Shown in pieces: positions 1 through 4,835 of a stretch of DNA of 5,494 nt. Origin of the DNA: an uncultured Desulfobulbaceae bacterium (lineage in GTDB: Bacteria > Desulfobacterota > Desulfobulbia > Desulfobulbales > BM004); assembly GCA_947258675.1 (NCBI GenBank), contig CAMYJP010000181.1, positions 1,057 through 6,550 of the forward strand, written 5' to 3'. The notes under the pieces were generated by a model. The model was not told where the DNA came from, did not search any database, and saw nothing but the letters and a program-made list of their open reading frames with translations. Every line of letters begins with the position of its first letter. Position 1 is the first letter of the stretch. Position numbers and translations under genes: made by a program.

Positions 1-389
1 CCTATACTGACATTCACATCGATATTAGACGAACCGTCAAGAGGATCAAAAGCCAAGGTGTATTTCCCTTCATGGCCCTCAGGCACAGGGATAACGTCAT
101 CCTCTTCCTCAGAGGTCATTACGCAAAGATATCCGCAGCGTGCCATACGATTTTTTATTGTATTATTTGAGAATTCATCCAGCTTCTGGACCTCTTCTCC
201 CTGGATATTCTTTTTCCCGGACATTCCAAGAATATCGGCAAGACCAGCCATATTAACCTCAGCGGCAATGGTTTTTGCCGCAACAATCAGTTCGCTTAAC
301 AAACCGGAAAGATCGCCTGTGGCTCCAGGATGCATACGCTGCAGATCCATAATATGGCGGCTGACTGTAATCCCAAGTGGTCGATGCAT
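1..389 (-). CDS. fbp: Class I fructose-1,6-bisphosphatase (N-terminal part, cut by window start)
   Basis: Hydrolyses fructose 1,6-bisphosphate to fructose 6-phosphate and phosphate, the committed cytosolic step of gluconeogenesis. The minus-strand frame from ATG at 389 stays open to the window edge, giving 129 codons of an enzyme normally about 330 residues long. Family signatures visible: an N-terminal ATGDLSGLL stretch (residues 23-31) like the AMP-site helix of class I enzymes; MAGLADILGMSG (48-58 region); QGEEVQKLD (63-71); the metal-ligand loop SEEEDD (93-98); and the hallmark DPLDGSSNIDVNVS (115-128), whose D115 and D118 match the Mg-binding aspartates of the family. The start is supported by AAGGAG six bases upstream. 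It is divergent from the MFS gene across a 490-base gap, so it has its own promoter. Identification is near certain; only the C-terminal catalytic half is unseen. Confidence 0.97.
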   Translation of the reverse strand, partial: MHRPLGITVSRHIMDLQRMHPGATGDLSGLLSELIVAAKTIAAEVNMAGLADILGMSGKKNIQGEEVQKLDEFSNNTIKNRMARCGYLCVMTSEEEDDVIPVPEGHEGKYTLAFDPLDGSSNIDVNVSI

Positions 390-395
390 AGAAAT

Positions 396-401
396 CTCCT
401 T
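396..401 (-). promoter_or_regulatory. Shine-Dalgarno of fbp
   Basis: The minus strand reads AAGGAG followed by six bases and then ATG at 389. This fixes the fbp start. Confidence 0.85.
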
Positions 402-415
402 GTGTATTTCACGCA

Positions 416-421
416 ATTATA
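416..421 (-). promoter_or_regulatory. Candidate fbp -10 box (proximal)
   Basis: A perfect TATAAT on the minus strand lies 27 bases before the fbp start codon. It would give a very short leader that begins just ahead of the Shine-Dalgarno. No good -35 hexamer lies at 16-18 bases (GGGTCA at 17), so it may need an activator or be fortuitous. Confidence 0.3.
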
Positions 422-502
422 AACAATCCAGAGCTGTCTGACCCGGATAATCCATGAGTAGTATAGTAAAAGAAAAGTAGAATAAAACACAATTCTTTTC
501 AA

Positions 503-531
503 ATTAAACCAACTCCAATTACCACAGACAA
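503..531 (-). promoter_or_regulatory. Candidate fbp sigma70 promoter (distal)
   Basis: The minus strand reads TTGTCT (531-526), a 17-base spacer, then TTTAAT (508-503). Both boxes are near consensus with ideal spacing. The transcript would carry a leader of about 105 bases before the fbp start. Found by eye; no conservation evidence. Confidence 0.35.
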
Positions 532-635
532 ATTATTATCTGAACCCCATTGTCCAGTCAAGGCTCATCTGCCACACCTCAGAGTCTACGCTTTTCTGCT
601 TGCTGATTAACTCGTCTGCGTTGCGGCTTCAGTCA

Positions 636-650
636 CATAGCGCTGCTATG
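636..650. repeat. Short perfect palindrome, possible dispersed-repeat core
   Basis: CATAGC, loop GCT, GCTATG: a six-base-pair stem with a three-base loop. The flanks are loosely mirrored (CAGTCA before, GTCCATCAG after). The style resembles intergenic repeats found in many copies in some proteobacteria, but only one copy is in this window, so family membership cannot be shown. Confidence 0.35.
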
Positions 651-662
651 GTCCATCAGCAT

Positions 663-680
663 TAATACCAGAGTGTATTA
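663..680. repeat. Small inverted repeat TAATAC/GTATTA
   Basis: A perfect six-base stem with a six-base loop, 12 bases after the palindrome at 636-650. Its role is unknown and it may belong to the same element. It is short enough to arise by chance. Confidence 0.25.
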
Positions 681-879
681 TTCGGATATGATGAACCACA
701 GCTCGACAGCCCCATCCTGTTCATTGAGCGCTTATGGCTGCTCACCGGTCTTTGATTATGAAAACAATAGCTGCTCTTTGTTTCCCAATTATGCAGCAAA
801 GCAACATGGGTCTAATTTCTTGGGCACAATAAGATTCCTTTAAAATCCGGCCCTAAAAAAAATACTCAAATCCTCTTAT

Positions 880-2172
880 ATGCAGCCATCCTCAAATACG
901 CATCAGGATACCAGCCAGCCATATCTTCCGGTGGGAAAATTCAAATCGTATGTGACCCTGTTTGCTGAAAACAAACAATTCAAGCGTTTTTGGCTGGCTG
1001 GTGTGGTGAGCCACATGGGGAACTGGTTCAATTATATAGCTATTTTTGTTCTGCTCACAAAACTAACCGGTTCAGGAATGGCTGTAAGCTGGTTCTTAAT
1101 TGCCAAATTTATTCCTACCAGCATTCTTGGACCTGCTGCAGGAGTTTTTGCCGACCGTTTTTCAAGAAAAACTATTATGCTCTGCGGAGACTTTCTCCGT
1201 GCTCTGGTTGTGCTCGGTTTTCTCCTTGTAAAGAGTCCGGAACAGGTCTGGTTGGTCTATGTTCTGGCACTAGTGCAGGAGTCTCTCTGGACATTTTACG
1301 ATCCTGCCAGAAGAGCTTCGGTACCGAACATCTGCCGACCGCATGAACTGATTTTAGCCAATGCCTTAAGTGGTGCAACCTGGTCGGTTATGCTGGCATT
1401 CGGTGCAGCTCTGGGAGGTTTCATCACCTACCTGTTCGGGTGGAAGACTGCCATCCTGCTTGACTCATTAAGTTTCATCGTCTCCGGATGGTTGTTGATG
1501 AGAATTAACCTGCCCCATACAAAGGCTTCAAGAAAAGATAAACCTGGATGGCGTGACTATACAGGTATAAACGACCTCATTGCAGGGAGCAAGTATGTTG
1601 TAAAACACACTGATGTGGCTACGTTGCTGTTCGTTAAAAGCGGATGGGCCCTCTCAGGAGGAATTCTCGTTTTACTGACAGTCTTCGGCGAACAGGTTTT
1701 TTCAACCAGTGCTAATGGCGGTATGAGCGGTATACTCTATAGTTTTCGGGGGATAGGCGCTGCCATTGGTCCTTTATTAGCGTGGCATTTCCTGGGGCAA
1801 TCCCAAAAGGCAATGTACAGGGCAATAAGCATGTCATTTTTTATATCATCCGGAGCCTATATGCTTTTTTCACAGGCACCGAATATTTTATGGGCCCTTC
1901 CATTCGTACTGTTAGGACATCTGGGTGGCTCTATCCAATGGGTCTTCAGTACAACTCTTCTTCAAAAAAAAGTCCCTAACGAATTCCGCGGCCGCGTTTT
2001 TGCCGCAGAGATGACTATTCTGACCTTCGTCCTAAGCATGTCCACCTATTTTACCGGTGTAGGGCTGGCTAATGGTACTGATCCTCGACTCTTAACCATT
2101 CGGCTGGCAGTTCTTTTTCTGCTGCCAGGAACATTCTGGATCATATATAATCACCGGCCAGGTAGAGTGTAA
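880..2172 (+). CDS. MFS transporter, MFS_3/EntS-like efflux permease
   Basis: A 430-residue inner-membrane protein with about twelve hydrophobic segments, estimated at residues 38-60, 68-90, 100-117, 121-138, 160-183, 187-207, 246-268, 282-303, 311-331, 334-356, 373-396 and 404-423. The hydrophilic loop at 208-245 divides the two six-helix halves. MFS motif A lies between helices 2 and 3 (GVFADRFSRKTIM, 88-100). DPARRASVPN (141-150) with a following ANAL (160-163), and VPNEFRGRVFA (365-375), are typical of the MFS_3 branch, which includes the enterobactin exporter EntS and macrolide-efflux-like proteins. It is probably a proton-driven exporter; the substrate cannot be told. No neighbour points to a siderophore or antibiotic cluster. 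The ATG at 880 is the only start that keeps helix 1 intact with a usual cytosolic N-terminus. It lacks a recognisable Shine-Dalgarno, so expression may be weak or leaderless. Confidence 0.93.
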   Translation: MQPSSNTHQDTSQPYLPVGKFKSYVTLFAENKQFKRFWLAGVVSHMGNWFNYIAIFVLLTKLTGSGMAVSWFLIAKFIPTSILGPAAGVFADRFSRKTIMLCGDFLRALVVLGFLLVKSPEQVWLVYVLALVQESLWTFYDPARRASVPNICRPHELILANALSGATWSVMLAFGAALGGFITYLFGWKTAILLDSLSFIVSGWLLMRINLPHTKASRKDKPGWRDYTGINDLIAGSKYVVKHTDVATLLFVKSGWALSGGILVLLTVFGEQVFSTSANGGMSGILYSFRGIGAAIGPLLAWHFLGQSQKAMYRAISMSFFISSGAYMLFSQAPNILWALPFVLLGHLGGSIQWVFSTTLLQKKVPNEFRGRVFAAEMTILTFVLSMSTYFTGVGLANGTDPRLLTIRLAVLFLLPGTFWIIYNHRPGRV

Positions 2173-2196
2173 AAAGTATATTTTATAGTTTACATT

Positions 2197-2247
2197 GAAA
2201 GTTCCATGATAATTATTAACTCAACCTTAAGCCTTAATTGAACTTTC
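2197..2247. repeat. Inverted repeat GAAAGTTC/GAACTTTC
   Basis: Perfect eight-base arms at 2197-2204 and 2240-2247, separated by 35 bases. The right arm lies inside the left end of the putative MITE (2234-2250). The AACTTTC core therefore occurs three times in this gap, counting the copy at 2544-2550. Confidence 0.4.
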
Positions 2248-2296
2248 TGATATTTAATAGAAAATCAGTTTCTAAGCCAGCCTGTTTGATGGGTTT

Positions 2297-2321
2297 ATCC
2301 CGCAAATGGAAATGGCGGGAT
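2297..2321. repeat. Hairpin ATCCCGC/GCGGGAT
   Basis: A perfect seven-base stem (2297-2303 with 2315-2321) and an 11-base loop. No T-run follows on either strand, so it is not a usual intrinsic terminator. It lies inside the putative MITE. Confidence 0.5.
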
Positions 2322-2338
2322 TGCCGGTTTACGGTCAG

Positions 2339-2381
2339 AGAAGAAAAAATATCCCCCAAAGGAGGAATCTCTTTTTCGTCT
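2339..2381. repeat. Compound hairpin with A-run and T-run arms
   Basis: The outer arms AGAAGAAAAA (2339-2348) and TTTTTCGTCT (2372-2381) pair at nine of ten positions. An inner stem TCCCCC (2352-2357) with GGAGGA (2361-2366) pairs at five of six, around an AAA loop. The inner GC stem followed six bases later by T5 could act as a weak plus-strand terminator. The A-run on the left gives the same possibility on the minus strand. The inner right arm looks like a Shine-Dalgarno, but no start codon with a real frame follows. Confidence 0.4.
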
Positions 2382-2400
2382 TGGAATTGGATTGATAGTT

Positions 2401-2440
2401 AGTTTCCATCCATAAAAAACAGACTTTCCGGATGGACACT
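2401..2440. repeat. Hairpin AGT-t-TCCATCC/GGATGGA-c-ACT
   Basis: Eleven positions with one mismatch (2404 against 2437), arms 2401-2411 and 2430-2440, loop of 18 bases. It sits near the centre of the putative MITE. No T-run follows directly. Confidence 0.45.
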
Positions 2441-2511
2441 AGTTAATTATTATTATTCTTAACAAACCGATAACCGTAAAGAATAAACCTTTTGTTACGC
2501 ACAGCTTATTT

Positions 2512-2540
2512 TTGTCACTGTTACAGGCAAATATTATTAG
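2512..2540 (+). promoter_or_regulatory. Candidate promoter of the PatB-like gene
   Basis: TTGTCA (2512-2517), a 17-base spacer, and TATTAG (2535-2540), placed 50 bases before the ATG at 2591. If the MITE call is right, this promoter lies within the right end of the element. Found by eye only. Confidence 0.35.
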
Positions 2541-2590
2541 TCAGAAAGTTGAATTAAAAACAAATTAGCCAGGGCAAGCCAGTTGTACTC

Positions 2591-3736
2591 ATGACACAAT
2601 ATTATTTTGATGAACCCATCAACCGATACGGAACAGACAGCCTGAAATGGGATGCCTATAAGGGCAAAGATATAATTCCGCTATGGGTGGCGGACATGGA
2701 CTTTAAAGCTCCGTTACCTGTGTTAGAAGCCCTTCATAGACGCGTTGACCATGGTATTTTCGGATATACACATGTCCCTGATCAACTGGAAAAGGTTGTT
2801 ATTCAACGGCTGTTAAATTATTACAACTGGGAGATCTTGCCTGATTGGCTTGTCTGGTTACCCGGTTTGGTAAGTGGATTGAACCTATGCTGCCGCGCGA
2901 CTGGTGCAGATGGCGACAGTGTTATAACTACAGTTCCTATATATCCGCCATTTCTCACCGCTCCGGTGTTATCCCGGCGCAAGCTTGTATCGGTGGGGCT
3001 TGTTGACAATGGTCAGCAATGGATCATTGATTTTGACAGGTTGGAAGAGAGCATAACACCACGGACGAAACTTTTTTTACTCTGCAACCCGCACAACCCG
3101 ACAGGGAGGGTCTTTACCAGAGATGAGCTTGAAAAGATTGCATCATTATGTTTACAACATGACATTGTCATCTGTTCAGATGAAATCCATTGCGATCTGA
3201 TTCTTGATGAGGGAAAAAGCCACATACCGACAGGGACCATTTCCCCCGAAATAGCTGACCGCACTATTACTCTCATGGCCCCGAGCAAAACCTATAATCT
3301 CCCAGGGCTGGGCTGCTCTTTTGCAATTATTCCAAATAAAGAACTGCGCAGGAATTTCAAAAAAACAATGTCCGGTATTGTTCCGGAAATTAACACTCTC
3401 GGTTTTACTGCGGCGCTTTCCGCATATCGTGACTGCGGCGAATGGCATCTTGCTCTGCTCAACTACCTTCGAAAAGGCCGCGATCTGGTTGAATCATCTA
3501 TTGAAAAAATGGACGATATTTCGATGCGCCATGTTGAAGCCACTTATCTTGGTTGGTTGGACTGTTTAGAAATTGATGTTGATGACCCGGGCACTTTTTT
3601 TCAAAACGCGGGAATTGGTTTATTTGACGGTATATATTTCGGGACACCTGGTTTCCTGCGTTTTAATTTCGGCTGCCCACATGGACTTCTCCAACAAGCA
3701 CTCATGAGGATTGAAGAGGCCCTCAATAATCGTTAA
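2591..3736 (+). CDS. patB: MalY/PatB-family PLP-dependent C-S lyase / aminotransferase
   Basis: A cytosolic fold-type I PLP enzyme of 381 residues, close to the 387-390 usual for PatB and MalY. Visible landmarks: LWVADMDF (31-38), the family's N-terminal signature; TVPIYPPF (114-121); CNPHNPTGR (165-173), with the PLP-contacting Asn; SDEIH (196-200), whose D197 should contact the pyridine nitrogen; APSKTYNLPGL (230-240), with K233 as Schiff-base lysine; TYLGWLDC (318-325); and FLRFNFGCP (355-363), with R357 binding the substrate carboxylate. Family members cleave cystathionine or cysteine to pyruvate, ammonia and a thiol (beta-C-S lyase); some also transaminate, and E. coli MalY represses the maltose system. 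No maltose or methionine gene lies nearby, so the substrate is open and the symbol is family-level. The ATG is preceded by only a weak AGGGC-like Shine-Dalgarno. No U-rich plus-strand terminator was seen after it. Confidence 0.93.
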   Translation: MTQYYFDEPINRYGTDSLKWDAYKGKDIIPLWVADMDFKAPLPVLEALHRRVDHGIFGYTHVPDQLEKVVIQRLLNYYNWEILPDWLVWLPGLVSGLNLCCRATGADGDSVITTVPIYPPFLTAPVLSRRKLVSVGLVDNGQQWIIDFDRLEESITPRTKLFLLCNPHNPTGRVFTRDELEKIASLCLQHDIVICSDEIHCDLILDEGKSHIPTGTISPEIADRTITLMAPSKTYNLPGLGCSFAIIPNKELRRNFKKTMSGIVPEINTLGFTAALSAYRDCGEWHLALLNYLRKGRDLVESSIEKMDDISMRHVEATYLGWLDCLEIDVDDPGTFFQNAGIGLFDGIYFGTPGFLRFNFGCPHGLLQQALMRIEEALNNR

Positions 3737-3792
3737 AAACCGAAGTACAGAAAACCAGGCACTTAGCCTTACCTTGATGCCACGCCCTGTTC

Positions 3793-3840
3793 AAAAAATA
3801 TCTCGACCACAGAGTCCTATATATTCTCTGTGGTCGAGAT
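3793..3840 (-). terminator. Strong intrinsic terminator acting on the minus strand
   Basis: Perfect 15-base arms at 3800-3814 and 3826-3840 (plus strand ATCTCGACCACAGAG and its complement) with an 11-base loop. Reading the minus strand, the stem is followed by one A and then six U (3798-3793), the classic intrinsic-terminator layout. On the plus strand the hairpin is followed by GCAATCC, with no U-run. It therefore best ends transcripts of the glycine-zipper gene, whose stop is about 180 bases away. It may stall the converging PatB-like transcript without fully terminating it. Confidence 0.82.
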
Positions 3841-3893
3841 GCAATCCGCCTTCTGAAAAGGCCTGCCTGCATTTGTAATGAAAAATATGTTTT

Positions 3894-3993
3894 AATTATC
3901 AATTAGCAGCGAAGCGGCGTCAAATTATCAATTGATTATTGGCAATTTGTTTTTATCCTCTTTGAAACAATAATCAATAATTAATTGTCAATT
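3894..3993. repeat. AT-rich cluster of AATTRTCAATT 11-mers and inverted copies
   Basis: AATTATCAATT occurs exactly at 3894-3904 and 3923-3933, and as AATTGTCAATT at 3983-3993. In addition, ATTGATTATTG (3931-3941) has a perfect inverted copy at 3968-3978. The extended arms 3923-3941 and 3968-3986 match at 16 of 19 positions. The cluster lies in the long 3' region of the glycine-zipper transcript, before its terminator. It may be a dispersed non-coding repeat or a degenerate small element; no function can be assigned. Confidence 0.5.
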
Positions 3994-4021
3994 GTTAACC
4001 GAGCATGAGGCTTGTGCACAC

Positions 4022-4624
4022 CTACCAATCATATCGATCATAGGCATGATGCCGTCTTAAATGTTTGGTGCGCCTGTAATGATTTCTTTTATACCATCTG
4101 CGATGTCTCCTGTCATGATCACGCCAAAAGACTACACTGGTCTTTGGAATATATTCCGTTCTCTCAACAAACACAGTGCGATCTACGCCATAACTATCAT
4201 TCTGGACCACCCATCTGCCATCTTCACGGCATACATCGGCAAGTATCTTTTTCGGCCTGCCGTTCACCGTTGCCAGAATTTCCGCTTCACGGCATTCGCG
4301 TTCGTCCCGATATTCCGTGTAATGCTGCCCTCTACCTTCTCTTTGCCACACTCTGGAATCATAGGCCGGTGATGGTTGTATCACTGTCCTGGTCCTGATG
4401 GTATGACTTTTATCCATTTCATTACCGACCATATATCCAAGGACACCACCAATTGCGGTGCCAAGCAGGGTCGCTTCCGTATCCCTGCCAATTGCCTGAC
4501 CAAGCAGGGCACCGCTGCCGGCCCCCAGCAGTGCGCCGTGGGATCCTCTTGATTGAGCAGCAGCCATATTAAAAGGGCCCATTGCTGCAATCAAAAAAAG
4601 TACTAAAATAAGTGACTTCTTCAT
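4022..4624 (-). CDS. Secreted glycine-zipper (17 kDa-antigen-like) protein with basic tail
   Basis: 200 residues. Residues 1-24 form a Sec signal peptide: MKKS, a hydrophobic core, then AAAQ with likely cleavage near A23-Q24. No lipobox cysteine is present, so it is probably periplasmic or outer-membrane associated rather than a lipoprotein. Residues 30-67 are a double glycine zipper, with G30, G34, G38, G42 and G46, then G55, G59, G63 and G67, as in the Rickettsia 17 kDa surface antigen and YMGG-like families. Residues 108-139 (EREC, NGRPKKILADVCREDGRW) resemble the conserved C-terminal part of that antigen family; C111 and C132 may form a disulfide. Residues 145-200 are an unusual tail rich in Arg, His, Tyr and Trp. 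The start is fixed by AAAGGAGG seven bases upstream. The gene is monocistronic: convergent with the PatB-like gene, divergent from the PilZ gene. Exact function is unknown; a role in envelope integrity or stress is inference. Confidence 0.85.
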   Translation of the reverse strand: MKKSLILVLFLIAAMGPFNMAAAQSRGSHGALLGAGSGALLGQAIGRDTEATLLGTAIGGVLGYMVGNEMDKSHTIRTRTVIQPSPAYDSRVWQREGRGQHYTEYRDERECREAEILATVNGRPKKILADVCREDGRWVVQNDSYGVDRTVFVERTEYIPKTSVVFWRDHDRRHRRWYKRNHYRRTKHLRRHHAYDRYDW

Positions 4625-4631
4625 TGTTTTT

Positions 4632-4639
4632 CCTCCTTT
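4632..4639 (-). promoter_or_regulatory. Strong Shine-Dalgarno of the glycine-zipper gene, inside a stem
   Basis: The minus strand reads AAAGGAGG, seven bases before the ATG at 4624. Its first six bases form the end of the inverted repeat with 4697-4702, so the site may be masked when the leader folds. Confidence 0.85.
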
Positions 4640-4702
4640 ATGAAATGGTTACCTGTTTTCCTTGATTGGAATATATATTACTGATCACCATTTCATAGAG
4701 GA
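4634..4702 (-). promoter_or_regulatory. Inverted repeat that can sequester the ribosome-binding site
   Basis: Arms 4634-4649 and 4687-4702 pair at 15 of 16 positions (A-C mismatch in the minus-strand RNA), with a perfect ten-base core ATGAAATGGT/ACCATTTCAT. The 37-base loop contains a smaller TTCC/GGAA hairpin (4658-4661, 4668-4671). In the mRNA the 3' arm ends in AAAGGA of the Shine-Dalgarno, so folding would hide the ribosome-binding site but leave the AUG free. An RNA switch or thermosensor is inference; a DNA operator is the alternative. Confidence 0.5.
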
Positions 4703-4703
4703 C

Positions 4704-4735
4704 ATCGGGCCATATGGGTATCGATGTGGCCCGAT
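4704..4735. repeat. GC-rich inverted repeat ATCGGGCCA/TGGCCCGAT
   Basis: Perfect nine-base arms at 4704-4712 and 4727-4735 with a 14-base loop, which can add a few weaker pairs inward. No U-run follows on either strand, so it is not a terminator. CCCGATAT from its right arm recurs eleven bases on, at 4741-4748. It could be an operator for a dimeric regulator or part of a folded leader. Confidence 0.55.
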
Positions 4736-4756
4736 ATCAACCCGATATGCGGTGAG

Positions 4757-4775
4757 AATAGCTGTTATTGCTATT
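4757..4775. repeat. Small hairpin AATAGC/GCTATT
   Basis: A perfect six-base stem (4757-4762 with 4770-4775) and a seven-base loop. It is part of the row of hairpins upstream of the glycine-zipper gene. Confidence 0.35.
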
Positions 4776-4781
4776 TAGAAG

Positions 4782-4831
4782 AGCTTCAAAATAATCCACA
4801 TTGGCAGGATGTTTTTTCCTGAAATGAAGCT
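4782..4831. repeat. Nested hairpin AGCTTCA/TGAAGCT enclosing CAGGA/TCCTG
   Basis: Outer perfect seven-base arms at 4782-4788 and 4825-4831 enclose an inner five-base stem (4805-4809 with 4817-4821) whose loop is T-rich. It is the most distal hairpin of the row. If transcribed on the minus strand it would form the 5' end of the leader. Confidence 0.35.
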
Positions 4832-4835
4832 TCTT

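Larger units (their letters stand above)
390..879. other. Gene-free divergent gap between fbp and the MFS gene
   Basis: About 490 bases between two divergent starts. No convincing coding frame or RNA gene was seen. The part nearest fbp is AT-rich and holds its candidate promoters. The middle (about 541-760) is visibly less AT-rich and contains small palindromes, so it may be a repeat or a decayed insertion. The part before the MFS gene has an eight-A run (855-862), no clear Shine-Dalgarno, and only a poorly spaced promoter-like pair (TTGGGC at 820-825, TAAAAT at 841-846, 15-base spacer). Confidence 0.6.
2234..2557. mobile_element. Putative MITE-like non-coding element with 17-bp inverted ends
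   Basis: TTAATTGAACTTTCTGA at 2234-2250 is repeated in inverted orientation as TCAGAAAGTTGAATTAA at 2541-2557, matching 16 of 17 bases. The enclosed DNA is about 324 bases long, has no coding frame and holds three further hairpins (2297-2321, 2339-2381, 2401-2440). Size, terminal inverted repeats, lack of coding and internal foldback fit a miniature inverted-repeat transposable element. If the outer TTAA on each side is a target duplication, the element proper would be 2238-2553, but TTAA is self-complementary, so this cannot be separated from the repeat itself. No transposase or second copy is in the window. Alternatively it is a long-range RNA or DNA structure. The right end lies 33 bases before the PatB-like start. 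Confidence 0.4.
2173..2590. other. Gene-free gap between the MFS and PatB-like genes
   Basis: A 418-base AT-rich interval with no plausible coding frame and no obvious terminator for the MFS gene. It is dominated by inverted repeats, most of them inside the putative MITE-like element at 2234-2557. I looked for SAM, SAH, cobalamin and c-di-GMP riboswitch cores, since the next gene may act on sulfur amino acids, and recognised none. Confidence 0.6.

Noticed and set aside
58..441. Open plus-strand frame of 127 codons
   Set aside because: It lies antisense to fbp, whose own frame carries clear family motifs; the predicted peptide is Ser/Pro/Ile-rich with no recognisable domain.
296..502. Minus-strand 68-codon frame overlapping the fbp start
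   Set aside because: It is out of frame with fbp over its second half, and its product is a hydrophobic, Cys-rich shadow peptide. fbp has the proper Shine-Dalgarno and the family match.
541..760. Remnant of a transposase gene
   Set aside because: The parts of both strands I translated gave frequent stops and no recognisable transposase motif.
990..1346. Alternative plus-strand frame inside the MFS gene
   Set aside because: It is fully contained in the MFS coding region; its Cys/Ser-rich product is typical of a shifted frame.
2173..2590. Metabolite riboswitch before the PatB-like gene
   Set aside because: No SAM, SAH, cobalamin or c-di-GMP aptamer core was recognised; the paired elements are better explained by the inverted-end element.
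3013..3448. Minus-strand frames opposite the PatB-like gene
   Set aside because: They are antisense shadows of a gene with all expected PLP-enzyme motifs; they have no ribosome-binding site or domain signal.
3894..3993. CRISPR-like spaced repeats
   Set aside because: The repeats are only 11 bases, irregularly spaced (29 and 60 bases) and part of simple AT-rich sequence; no cas gene is present.
4012..4398. Plus-strand frame of 128 codons rich in His and Cys
   Set aside because: It is antisense to the glycine-zipper gene; its His content mirrors that gene's His/Arg-rich tail region. It has no Shine-Dalgarno.
4704..4735. Intrinsic terminator
   Set aside because: The stem is strong but neither strand has a U-run after it.
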